Assembly: GCF_024054565.1 (NCBI RefSeq)
Contig: NZ_JAMXLR010000072.1
Coordinates: forward strand, 186,001-250,000
Source: Aeoliella straminimaris
GTDB taxonomy: Bacteria > Planctomycetota > Planctomycetia > Pirellulales > Lacipirellulaceae
Length of the DNA: 64,000 nucleotides
Reading direction: 5' to 3'
Of this stretch, positions 1 through 8,600 are shown in pieces (the stretch's first letter is position 1; each line of letters starts with the position of its first letter). A program made the translations under genes and the position numbers. Under the pieces are notes generated by a model. It saw only the letters and a program-made list of their open reading frames with translations, did no database searches and was not told the DNA's origin.

Positions 1-51
1 CAGAATCTGTTCACCAATGGTGTAAATGTGGGTGTCGAAATTCGTCAGTAA
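1..51 (+). CDS. C-terminal end of an unidentified protein (5' truncated by the window)
   Basis: Frame 1 is open from the first base and ends with TAA at 49-51, giving 16 residues that finish NVGVEIRQ. It is followed 46 bp later by a strong terminator, which supports a real gene end. Alternating hydrophobic residues with a final charged/polar residue would fit the last strand of an outer-membrane beta-barrel, but the piece is too short to identify the protein. Confidence 0.45.
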   Translation, partial: QNLFTNGVNVGVEIRQ

Positions 52-97
52 GCCAGCGGGGTGTGCAAAAACCTGCAGAAACGGCAAGCTTATCCTA

Positions 98-139
98 GGG
101 GCCGCTAGCTACCCATGTGTTGCTAGCGGCCCCTTCTTT
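98..139 (+). terminator. Rho-independent terminator
   Basis: A perfect 12-bp inverted repeat, GGGGCCGCTAGC (98-109) and GCTAGCGGCCCC (122-133), has a 12-nt loop and is followed by TTCTTT. It lies just after the truncated first gene and probably ends its transcript. The stem is symmetric, but the T-rich tail is only on the + strand side. Confidence 0.85.
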
Positions 140-266
140 GGTAACAATGTTGCTCTAACTGGTCATTTCCATAATGGTTGGCTGGCGATTAGGGCGGCCT
201 GGCCGGAATGGCCGCTGAAGTTACCGTGATGTTTGCGACCCTTAGAGCCGTTTCAATAGGGCGAAA

Positions 267-301
267 GTCCAACGATCGCCGCTGGAGGGCGTTAGTTGGA
301 C
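267..301 (+). other. Two-helix hairpin in the leader of the acyl-AMP ligase gene
   Basis: GTCCAAC (267-273) pairs with GTTGGAC (295-301). Inside it CGCC (277-280) pairs with GGCG (288-291). The helices are separated by a symmetric 3+3 internal loop (GAT/TTA), and the apical loop is 7 nt. There is no T tract after it, so it does not look like a terminator. It lies 189 nt before the preferred start of the next gene and may be a 5'-leader structure or a protein-binding site. Function is unknown. Confidence 0.35.
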
Positions 302-490
302 GATGATGGGAGAGCACGCGCTATGTCGGTGTGTTACGTCCCTCCCGTCAGTAATCGCCAAGCCCCCTGATTCAGTATGAACCTCTCCTCCGCCCCCAGT
401 GCGGCTCGATCGCCCCGCGTGGCACTCCCCAGTTGGGGTAGCGGTCGGCCTATCGTCGATCGTCACGCCGCGGACTCCACGCAAGCCGCC

Positions 491-3400
491 ATGCCGCATG
501 AACTCGACCTGTCGTCCAGCACTCTGGTTGAATTGTTGCGTAACCGGGCCGCCCACCTCGGCGACCAGCGCGCGTTCAGCTACGCCGTGGATGGCGACCA
601 AAAGCTCGAGCACCTTTCGTACAGCAAGCTCGACAAGCAGGCCCGGGCTATTGCCGCCCGCCTGCAGCAAGCGGGCCTTACCGGTGGGCGAGCCTTGCTG
701 CTCTATCCTTCGGGCCTCGATTTCGTTGCGGCGTTCTTTGGCTGTCTGTACGCCGGCGTGGTAGCCGTGCCCGCCTATCCGCCCCGTCGGAACCGCAATG
801 CCGATCGCATCGACCGCGTGGTCCAGGACGCGGACGCTTCGGTGGTGTTGTCGACCGAGCACGCCCTGTTGCGAACCGACGGCATGTTGGATTCCGAAGC
901 CGTGTTGCGGCAGCTGCCATGGTGGGCGACGGACAAAATTCCTTCCGCCGAGGCCAGCAGTTGGAAGCCGGCCATGGGCGATGCCGACGATTTGGCCTTC
1001 CTGCAGTACACGTCCGGCTCGACGGGCGATCCCAAAGGCGTGATGCTCACGCACCGCAATCTCATCGCCAATGCCGCGGTAATTCTCCAAGGGTTCCGGA
1101 CTTCGCGTAACGACCGTGCCGTTTTCTGGTTGCCCCTGTACCACGACATGGGCCTGATTGGTGGAGTAATCGAGCCGCTGTATGCAGGCACTTCCTGCAT
1201 GCTGATGTCGCCCGCTCACTTCCTGCAGCAACCCATTCGCTGGTTGCAGATGATTTCGAGTGTTGGCGCCACGATCAGTGGTGGTCCGAATTTCGCTTAC
1301 GACTTGTGCGTGGAGCGAATAACGGACGAGCAGGCCGCGGAGCTCGAACTCAGCAGTTGGAGCGTGGCGTTCAACGGCGCCGAGCCCATTCGTGCTGAAA
1401 CGCTCGACCGCTTCGCCGAGAAATTTGCACCCTACGGCTTCCGCCGCGAGGCATTCTATCCCTGCTACGGTCTAGCCGAATCAACACTGTTGGTGGCCGG
1501 TGGCGAGCGGATGACCCCGCCGCGGACCAGCACGGTGGACGCCGCGGCGCTGCAAGCCGGGCGGTTGGAGACCGCCAATGCGGAGGAAGATACTCGCACC
1601 ATGCAAACGCTGGTGGCTTGTGGAGACGGTCTGCTGGATCAGGAGGTCCGCATCGTTAACCCCGACACCGGGCGCGAGTGCCAGAGTGGCGAGGTCGGCG
1701 AAATCTGGGTGGCTGGCAGCAGCGTGTCGCAGGGCTATTGGAACCGCCAGCAACTCTCTGCCGACGTGTTCGCCGCCAAGCTAGCCGGCAGCGACAAGCG
1801 ATATCTGCGCACCGGCGACTTGGGCGTGTTCGATAGCGCTGGGTTGTTCGTGGTCGGGCGCCGGAAGGATCTGGTGATCATTCGGGGCGTTAACTATTAC
1901 CCGCACGACATCGAGCAGACGGCCCGTTCGGTGGACCCCCGCCTGGCGAGCACTCGTTCTGCGGCCTTCGCCGTGGATGGGGAAGCTGGCGAGCAATTGG
2001 TGGTAGTGCAGGAACTCGCGCGGCGGCAGAAGCAGCAAGCGGGCGAGTTAGCCCAGGAGATCTGCCGCCAGGTATCCGACGTGCACGAGGTATCTTGTGC
2101 CGATGTGGTGATGGTTGCACCGAACTCACTTCCCAAGACCTCCAGTGGCAAATTGCAGCGATACGCTTGCCGCCAGCAGTATCTCGCTGGCGAGTTAAGC
2201 ATCGTCGCAACGGCCGCCGGAGCCACCGCCGTGGAGTTGGAAATGCACAAAGAGCCCACGTCTGGTGAGACTGCCGAATTGGTGCTGCAGGCTATCCGCG
2301 ACGTGGCCGGCGACCGCGCCCGTCGGCTGGGTCTCGACACCGAGCTGATAACATTGGGCATGGATTCGCTGGAGCGCATGGAAATCGTCGCGGCACTGGA
2401 GGAAAAGACCGGTGGCCGCTTCTCCGAAGAGGCTGTACTCAGCATGCAGACACCCGCCGACATTGTCCATGCGATCGAATCGGAGTTTGGTGGCATTACC
2501 GAAAACCCCCGGCAGACTCGCGAGCTGCAACCCGGCGACTACGACTTTGCCCAGTCGCCCGAGTACCAGTCGTTGCAGAAGTCGCTGGCTCTGACCGAGC
2601 AAGTCGGACTTCCCAACCCATACTTTACGGTCCACGAGAGCGTGACCAACGACCGCACGACCATCAATGGCCGCCGACTGGTCAACTTTTGCAGTTACAA
2701 CTATCTGGGCATGTCGGGCGATCCGTTGGTCGTGGCTGCTGCCCAGCACGCCACGGCACGCTACGGCACCAGTGTTTCGGCCAGCCGGTTGGTGTCGGGC
2801 GAGAAGCCGTTGCACGGTCAGCTCGAGATGGCCATTGCCGAATTTCTGGGAGCCGAAGCGGCAATCACGATGGTGGGTGGTCACTCCACGAACGAAACGA
2901 CCATTGGTCATCTGTTTGGCCCCGGCGATCTCATCCTGCACGATGCTCTGTCGCATAACAGTATTGTGCAAGGCTGCAAACTTTCGGGTGCACGCCGCCG
3001 TGCCTTCCCGCACAACGACCCCACCGCCTGTCGTGAGTTGCTGGCCCAGTGCCGTAACGAATATCGTCGAGTGCTGATCGTCATTGAAGGCGTTTACAGC
3101 ATGGATGGCGACATCGCGCCGCTGCCCGAGTTCGTGGAAATTAAAGACGAATTCAAGGCATATCTAATGGTCGACGAAGCCCATTCGCTGGGCACCATCG
3201 GCTCGGGTGGTCGTGGTATCACGGCGCATTTCGGGATTGATGCCCGTCGCGTGGATATCTTGATGGGCACCATGAGCAAGTCGCTTGGTAGTTGTGGTGG
3301 GTACATTGCTGCTCGCCGCGAGATCGTCGAGTACCTGAAGTACACCGCACCGGGCTTTGTCTACAGCGTAGGACTTTCACCTGCCAATACGGCCGCCGCT

Positions 3401-3754
3401 TTGGCGTCGCTCAAGCAAATCGAGCAACATCCCGAGCGAGTGACAAGGCTGCAGGAGAATTCGTCCTTGTTCCTGTCGCTCGCCAACGAAGCGGAACTCG
3501 ATACGGGCGCAAGTCGTGGCACCCCGATAATTCCGGTCATCACCGGTAACTCGGCGGCTGCATTGCGGTTGTCCGATCGACTGTTCCGTGCAGGCATCAA
3601 CGTGCAACCGATTCTGCATCCAGCTGTGGAGGAAGAAGCCGCCCGACTGCGGTTCTTCATCACCAGCGATCATACTCCCGAGCAGATTCGCACGACCGTG
3701 GCGCTGACAGTCAAGCATGCACGTGATCTGGCGACCGGCAATTCGGCGGCCTGA
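491..3754 (+). CDS. Fused fatty acyl-AMP ligase / acyl carrier protein / alpha-oxoamine synthase
   Basis: This 1087-residue, three-domain enzyme starts with an AMP-forming ligase of the fatty acyl-AMP ligase type (about residues 10-570, with the P-loop-like motif YTSGSTGDPKG at 173-183). An acyl carrier domain follows (about 590-670), with the phosphopantetheine serine at 626 in LGMDSLE. The last part (about 720-1080) is a PLP-dependent alpha-oxoamine synthase with VDEAH (D895) and the Schiff-base lysine 930 in MSKSLG. Family knowledge suggests that a fatty acid is adenylated, loaded onto the carrier domain and condensed with an amino acid with loss of CO2, as in 8-amino-7-oxononanoate synthase or serine palmitoyltransferase. 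The product could be a sphingoid-base-like lipid or an alpha-aminoketone; this is inference. Neither ATG 377 nor ATG 491 has a clear ribosome-binding site. I prefer 491 because the extra 38 residues are low-complexity and lie outside the ligase fold. Confidence 0.85.
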   Translation: MPHELDLSSSTLVELLRNRAAHLGDQRAFSYAVDGDQKLEHLSYSKLDKQARAIAARLQQAGLTGGRALLLYPSGLDFVAAFFGCLYAGVVAVPAYPPRRNRNADRIDRVVQDADASVVLSTEHALLRTDGMLDSEAVLRQLPWWATDKIPSAEASSWKPAMGDADDLAFLQYTSGSTGDPKGVMLTHRNLIANAAVILQGFRTSRNDRAVFWLPLYHDMGLIGGVIEPLYAGTSCMLMSPAHFLQQPIRWLQMISSVGATISGGPNFAYDLCVERITDEQAAELELSSWSVAFNGAEPIRAETLDRFAEKFAPYGFRREAFYPCYGLAESTLLVAGGERMTPPRTSTVDAAALQAGRLETANAEEDTRTMQTLVACGDGLLDQEVRIVNPDTGRECQSGEVGEIWVAGSSVSQGYWNRQQLSADVFAAKLAGSDKRYLRTGDLGVFDSAGLFVVGRRKDLVIIRGVNYYPHDIEQTARSVDPRLASTRSAAFAVDGEAGEQLVVVQELARRQKQQAGELAQEICRQVSDVHEVSCADVVMVAPNSLPKTSSGKLQRYACRQQYLAGELSIVATAAGATAVELEMHKEPTSGETAELVLQAIRDVAGDRARRLGLDTELITLGMDSLERMEIVAALEEKTGGRFSEEAVLSMQTPADIVHAIESEFGGITENPRQTRELQPGDYDFAQSPEYQSLQKSLALTEQVGLPNPYFTVHESVTNDRTTINGRRLVNFCSYNYLGMSGDPLVVAAAQHATARYGTSVSASRLVSGEKPLHGQLEMAIAEFLGAEAAITMVGGHSTNETTIGHLFGPGDLILHDALSHNSIVQGCKLSGARRRAFPHNDPTACRELLAQCRNEYRRVLIVIEGVYSMDGDIAPLPEFVEIKDEFKAYLMVDEAHSLGTIGSGGRGITAHFGIDARRVDILMGTMSKSLGSCGGYIAARREIVEYLKYTAPGFVYSVGLSPANTAAALASLKQIEQHPERVTRLQENSSLFLSLANEAELDTGASRGTPIIPVITGNSAAALRLSDRLFRAGINVQPILHPAVEEEAARLRFFITSDHTPEQIRTTVALTVKHARDLATGNSAA

Positions 3755-3926
3755 TCGCCTCGGCAAGAGCCTTGAGCGAGATCGCCGAGGGAATGCGTGC
3801 AATGTTCCGGGTCGCAGGGCCAAATTTGCGGATGACTGTGCGGCTGCGCATTTGCTCGCTTGAGCTGCGCCACAGGGATATAATGGAATTCGCCCGTCTA
3901 TTTCTACCATGCCGCGAGGTGCTGCC

Positions 3927-4199
3927 ATGTCGCAAGCCATTGTCGATCCGAATGAACTGCGACGCTTTGCCGCGAACTTGAAGAAGTTCAATGCCGAACT
4001 CGAGGCGGGGCTCACCGCGCTGTCGGGGCAATTGCACTCGCTGAGCGCCACCTGGCGGGACCAGGAGCACAAAAAATTCGTCGAGGAGTTCGAGCAGCAC
4101 ATCAAGGCCATTGCCCGCACCATCGAAGCCACGAACGAACACGCCCCATTCCTGATTCGCAAAGCCGAGCGAATCGAGGACTACCTCACCCAGCGGTGA
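3927..4199 (+). CDS. WXG100-like small helical protein (ESX/type VII-type substrate)
   Basis: This 90-residue, all-helical, charged protein has no signal peptide. Two amphipathic helices flank a turn with W43-R-D45, followed by F51. The size and helix-W-helix layout are those of the WXG100/ESAT-6 family, but the turn is W-x-D instead of W-x-G. ATG 3927 is chosen over ATG 3909 because GAGG at 3916-3919 sits 7 nt before it. It is the first gene of an operon ending in an FtsK/SpoIIIE ATPase (5698-9633), the usual partner of WXG100 proteins, so it is probably an exported partner or structural subunit. The family assignment rests on length, helix pattern, the Trp turn and context. Confidence 0.7.
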   Translation: MSQAIVDPNELRRFAANLKKFNAELEAGLTALSGQLHSLSATWRDQEHKKFVEEFEQHIKAIARTIEATNEHAPFLIRKAERIEDYLTQR

Positions 4200-4254
4200 C
4201 CTTCAGGCAGGATGATCGGGGGTTCTACCAACGGAGGCACGGAGCAACGTGGCC

Positions 4255-4740
4255 ATGGTAGTCGGAGTGTTGTCCGATACGCACGATCAGCTTGACCGTA
4301 CCCTGCGGGCGATATCGGTATTTCAGCGGTGCGAGGCAGAGGTCCTGGTGCATTGCGGAGACATCACTACCGGAGCGATTATTCAAGCTTGTTCGGCGAT
4401 TCCCTGCCATTTTGTTTTCGGAAACCATGACAGCGATGTGGTGCCCGAATTGTTGCAAGCTGCTGAGCAGTGCGATGCGAACTGCCTGGAGTGGGGCGGC
4501 ACTTTCGAGGTCAACAACACGGTCATTGGTGTGACCCACGGTCATCTCAGGTCGGATGTGCGGTCTGTTGTGGCCCGCAGTCCCCATTGGCTCCTCACCG
4601 GACACTTCCACGAGGGTGCCGATTGGATGGAAGGCCGTATTCACAGGATTTGTCCCGGGGCGCTGCACCGCGCTGAGATTTTTACCGTAGCGACAATAAA
4701 CCTGGTGACAAACGCGGTAGAATTCCATCAGGTAGACTAA
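4255..4740 (+). CDS. YfcE/MJ0936-type metallophosphoesterase
   Basis: The 161-residue product has the full calcineurin-like metal-binding signature in order: D8-x-H10 (SDTH), CGD, GNHD, a GH pair in VTHGH, and a final GHFH. Its compact size fits the YfcE/MJ0936 family of cytoplasmic phosphodiesterases; the physiological substrate cannot be read from sequence. GGAG at 4241-4244 is 10 nt before ATG 4255, while GTG 4249 is an alternative start only 4 nt from it. The gene is 55 nt after the WXG100-like gene and 34 nt before the next, so it is inside the operon. A metallophosphoesterase is not a standard ESX component, and its role in this cluster is unclear. Confidence 0.85.
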   Translation: MVVGVLSDTHDQLDRTLRAISVFQRCEAEVLVHCGDITTGAIIQACSAIPCHFVFGNHDSDVVPELLQAAEQCDANCLEWGGTFEVNNTVIGVTHGHLRSDVRSVVARSPHWLLTGHFHEGADWMEGRIHRICPGALHRAEIFTVATINLVTNAVEFHQVD

Positions 4741-4774
4741 AGAACTCTTTCTTGCCCTTGGCGATGTAATCCTT

Positions 4775-5377
4775 ATGTCCGGTCCAGCTTACGTCCACAA
4801 CACGACAGCCATCGAGCAGGTGAAAGTGTCGCTGGCTAGCTTCGCCCACGAGATCGACGAGGGACTGACCGAGATTGCGGCCGAGAGCCGACGGCTGCTC
4901 GACTGGCTGGAACACGATCGTCCGCGGTACTGGAAGCACCAGGTTCGCCTGGCCTGGGACGCAGTGGAGCAGGCTAAAAAGGACCTACACCGCTGTTTGA
5001 TGTACCCCGTGGGCGACCACCGGCCCAGTTGCACCGAGCAGCGAGCGGCTCTGAAAAAGGCCCAGGCCCATCTGGCCTACTGCGAACAAAAGACCGAACG
5101 GCTGAAGAATTGGTGTCGCGAAGTCCGCCACGAGTTGTTCGAATATGAAGGACGCGTAGCGCAGCTCAAGTCTTGCGGCGAGATCGACGTGCCTCAGGCG
5201 ATGGCTGCTTTGGGGCGTCTATTGGCCAGGATCGAAGAGTACCACCAAATGGGCTCGGTCGGCGGAGGTGTACCGAAACTGGACCTGAATGCCGTGATGG
5301 GCGCAACAGAGGCCGATTCGGCCGATGAGGCGGATTCGCAGGACGAAGAGGCCTCCACCGAGCCCGAGAGCGAATAA
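4775..5377 (+). CDS. Helical (coiled-coil) protein of the ESX-like operon, unknown function
   Basis: I do not recognise the family of this 200-residue protein. Residues about 10-150 are almost entirely predicted helix, with heptad-like spacing and several Cys and Trp residues. The last 40 residues form a glycine stretch followed by an acidic Ala/Asp/Glu/Ser-rich tail. No signal peptide or membrane segment is seen. It lies 34 nt after the phosphoesterase gene and 18 nt before the second WXG100-like gene, so it is almost certainly co-transcribed. By position it could be a chaperone, an LXG-like helical substrate or a structural part of the secretion machine. This is inference only. Confidence 0.7.
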   Translation: MSGPAYVHNTTAIEQVKVSLASFAHEIDEGLTEIAAESRRLLDWLEHDRPRYWKHQVRLAWDAVEQAKKDLHRCLMYPVGDHRPSCTEQRAALKKAQAHLAYCEQKTERLKNWCREVRHELFEYEGRVAQLKSCGEIDVPQAMAALGRLLARIEEYHQMGSVGGGVPKLDLNAVMGATEADSADEADSQDEEASTEPESE

Positions 5378-5395
5378 ACTGGAGTCGACTGAACG

Positions 5396-5620
5396 ATGAA
5401 GTCATGTGATCTACAATCCGGCGCAGGTCGTATTCGACGTGCGCTGGAGCACTTGGAACTCGCTTGGGCCGAGGCCACCGACGAGTGGAACGACGAGGCG
5501 AGCCGCGCCTTCCAGGAACGTCATCTGGAGCCGTTGATCCCAGTGGTAAAGACTTCGTTGGACGCTATCGGTCGCATGGAGCTGTTGTTACGCGAGGCCC
5601 AGCGAGATTGCGAGCGATGA
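5396..5620 (+). CDS. Second WXG100-like small helical protein
   Basis: This 74-residue, acidic, all-helical protein has W31-N-D33 followed by F39 between two helices. The spacing W-x-D-x5-F is the same as in the 3927-4199 product (W43, D45, F51). The shared pattern suggests that the two form a diverged WXG100-like pair, as EsxA/EsxB do. No signal peptide is present. The gene starts 18 nt after the helical protein gene and ends 77 nt before the ATPase gene. Function as a secreted or pore-associated partner of the ATPase is inferred from context. Confidence 0.65.
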   Translation: MKSCDLQSGAGRIRRALEHLELAWAEATDEWNDEASRAFQERHLEPLIPVVKTSLDAIGRMELLLREAQRDCER

Positions 5621-5697
5621 GTTGTTGATCGTGTTGTTTTGACGAGGCGTAGCCCGTCGGTTGTCGTTTACAGAGTGTCTTTAACCAGAACGCTGCA

Positions 5698-8600
5698 TTG
5701 TTATCCACACGCCGCCAACTCGAATTGATGCGAGACCTGCAACGGCTCGCCAACCAGCGACAGCTCGAAGACGAACGCATTGCCCGCGAGCATCATCAGG
5801 CGAAGAAGGCAGCCACCGATCTTCACTCCAAACGCACAGAGCAAGCGGAGTCGCAATACCAGCAGCAGACCAAGGATCAAGAGTCGTCGCACAATGACCG
5901 CGTCGAAAGACTGCAGTCGGATTACGAGCAGAACCGCAGTCAGACACAGGCAGAATACAAGCAGATACGCGAGCAGACGGAGTCGAAGTACACCACCACC
6001 GTTCGCACCACCAAGGAAGACAAGAAGCAAGCGATCTGGCAATCGCTTGCCGTGTTCGACGCTTCAAAGAACAACCCGCGCGAAGCGCTGGCTGCCACGC
6101 AACAGGAACTCGCGGGCCAACAGGGCCATATCGATCAGTTGCACGCGGACGTGGAAGAGATCCTCGCCGCCCGGCGCCTGTGGCGACCGGAATTTACCTC
6201 CCTTGCACCGCCATCTCGGCCAGCACCAGAGGAGGTGGCAAAACCGAAGAACGTCGAGGTGGCCAAGGCGCTAATCGCCGAACGGATCGAATCCTCGCGG
6301 CAATTGGTGAGCGATCTGCAGAGTCACCGCAGCTCACAATTGTTTGAGGGGTTCACACCGTTTGCTCTCCCGTTTGTGGTGTGGTTGGTCCTGCTCGTTG
6401 CACTGGGATTTGTCGTGGGGTGGGCGAACTGGCCGGTCTGGTTGGTGGGCAGTCTGTTGGGCGCAGCGATCCTGTGTGGCTTGGGCGGTTTCATCCTGTA
6501 CCGGCGGCTGCTCCATTGGGCCAAGCAGTCCTACGTGCAATTTGCTGACCAGACGTCGGGGGCCCGCGGAGCGATCGACCTGGCGGCCCTGGTGGCGCGC
6601 GATCAAAGCCGTCTCGAGGCGGCACAACTGATCGAAACACGCGACAACGAACTAGCCGAAGCCGAGACCACAGCTCGTACTACGCTGGCCGAAATCGAGA
6701 GCTGGAAGGACAGCACACTCGCGGAGGTGAATGACAAGTACCCAGCGCTGCTCACGCAACTGAAGGAAGATTACCAGAAAAACAATGCCGCCGCCGAAGC
6801 CGAGCACCGGACCAAGATGCTCGAACTTCGGGAGCAGCACGATGCCGTAGTTCAGGAAGCGAAGGTCGAACGTGACACCGCCTTGCAGGCGGCTCGCGAA
6901 CGAAGAGATGCGGACTGGCAGGCAATGCGGGACGCCTGGTTCACCGGTTTCAAAGCGATTCGCAACGAACTGGACGAGATGCGCCAGCGGTGCGATGTTC
7001 TGTTCCCCAACTGGAACCATACCGACTACGCCTCCTGGCCGAAGCCGACCGATCCGACCGAAGCGATTCAATTTGGCCAGTCGGTTCTCGATCTGACCAA
7101 AGTTAAACACGCTGTTCCCAGCAATCCTGAGCTCCGTCCCGAAGTGACTCAGTTCGAGTTGCCCACCCTGGTCACGCTCCGCGAACAGCCCTCTTTGGTC
7201 GCCAGTGCCGACGGCGAGGGCAGGGCGGTGGCCGTGGAGTTGCTGCAGGCGCTCATGGTGCGTTTCCTCACGGCGATGCCCCCGGGTAAAGTCCGGTTCA
7301 CAATCTGCGATCCCGTGAGCCTGGGCGAAAGCTTCTCGTCGTTCATGCATCTGGCGGATCATGACGAAGGGTTGATCAATGGGCGGATCTGGTCCGAATC
7401 GCGAGACATCGACGAGCAGCTCACCCGACTGACCGCCCACATGGAGACTATCCTGCAGAAGTACTTGAGGAACGAGTACGCCTCGATTCACGAGTACAAC
7501 GACCAAGCGGGCGAGGTGGCCGAACCATTTCAGGTGCTTACGATCTCCAATTTTCCGCATGGTTTTACCGATACCGCAGCACGTCGCTTGTTGAGCTTGG
7601 TGGCGGGTGGTCCGCGTTGTGGCATCTACGTTCTGCTATCGCACGACCGTAAGCAGCGAATGCCGAACGACTTCGCGATGGACGACCTGATAGCGCCTTC
7701 GGTGTTCCTCGATTGGGTGGCGTCTGCTGGTCGTTTCGTGTGGCGTTATCCCGCGTTCGAGCAAATGCCGCTGACACTGCCCGAGCCAATGAAGAGCGAG
7801 GCCCTTGTCCGGCTGATCAAGCAAGCTGGCAAGGAGGCCAAGGACTCAATCCGTGTGGAGGTGCCGTTCGAGGTCGTGGCGCCAGAGCCGGAGAAGCTGT
7901 GGACCGGCACCTGCGATCGCGAACTGGCGATTCCCGTGGGCCGGGCGGGCGCCAATCGTCTGCAATACGTACGCCTTGGCAAAGGCACAGCACAGCACCT
8001 GCTGGTAGCGGGTAAAACCGGTTCGGGTAAGTCGACATTCCTGCACGCCCTGGTCACCAGCGGGGCGATGCACTTCAGCCCGGACGAGCTGCAGTTCTAC
8101 CTGGTCGACTTCAAGAAGGGCGTGGAGTTCAAGTCGTACGCTACGCATAACCTGCCTCACGCCATGGTGATCGCGATCGAGAGCGAGCGCGAATTCGGGC
8201 TCAGCGTGCTGGAACGGCTCGACGAAGAACTGCGACGCCGCGGCGAGAAGTTCCGCGAAGCGGGGGTCCAGAGCCTGGCCGACTATCGCGCCGACCATCC
8301 GGGTGAGGCCATGCCGCGGGTGCTGCTGGTGGTCGACGAGTTTCAGGAGCTGTTCGTCGAGGACGACAAACTGGCTCAGGAGGCAGGCCTGCTGCTCGAT
8401 CGACTGGTGCGGCAAGGTCGTGCGTTTGGCATGCACGTGCTGCTTGGCTCGCAAACCCTGTCCGGTGCCTACTCGCTGGCCCGTAGTACGCTGGGGCAGA
8501 TGGCCGTGCGGGTGGCGTTGCAGTGCAGCGAAGCGGATGCGCATCTGATTTTGAGCGACGAACGCAACCAGGCCGCACGCTTCCTTAGCCGGCCGGGCGA

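Noticed and set aside
242..1231. 329-residue minus-strand frame
   Set aside because: Antisense shadow of the acyl-AMP ligase; low-complexity Arg/Gly/His-rich composition and no recognisable motif.
2195..3013. 272-residue minus-strand frame
   Set aside because: Shadow of the carrier-protein and oxoamine-synthase region, where active-site residues are clearly encoded on the plus strand.
3755..3800. CCTCGGC/GCCGAGG inverted repeat after the acyl-AMP ligase gene
   Set aside because: Only 7 bp with a loop of about 20 nt and no T tract; too weak to call a terminator.
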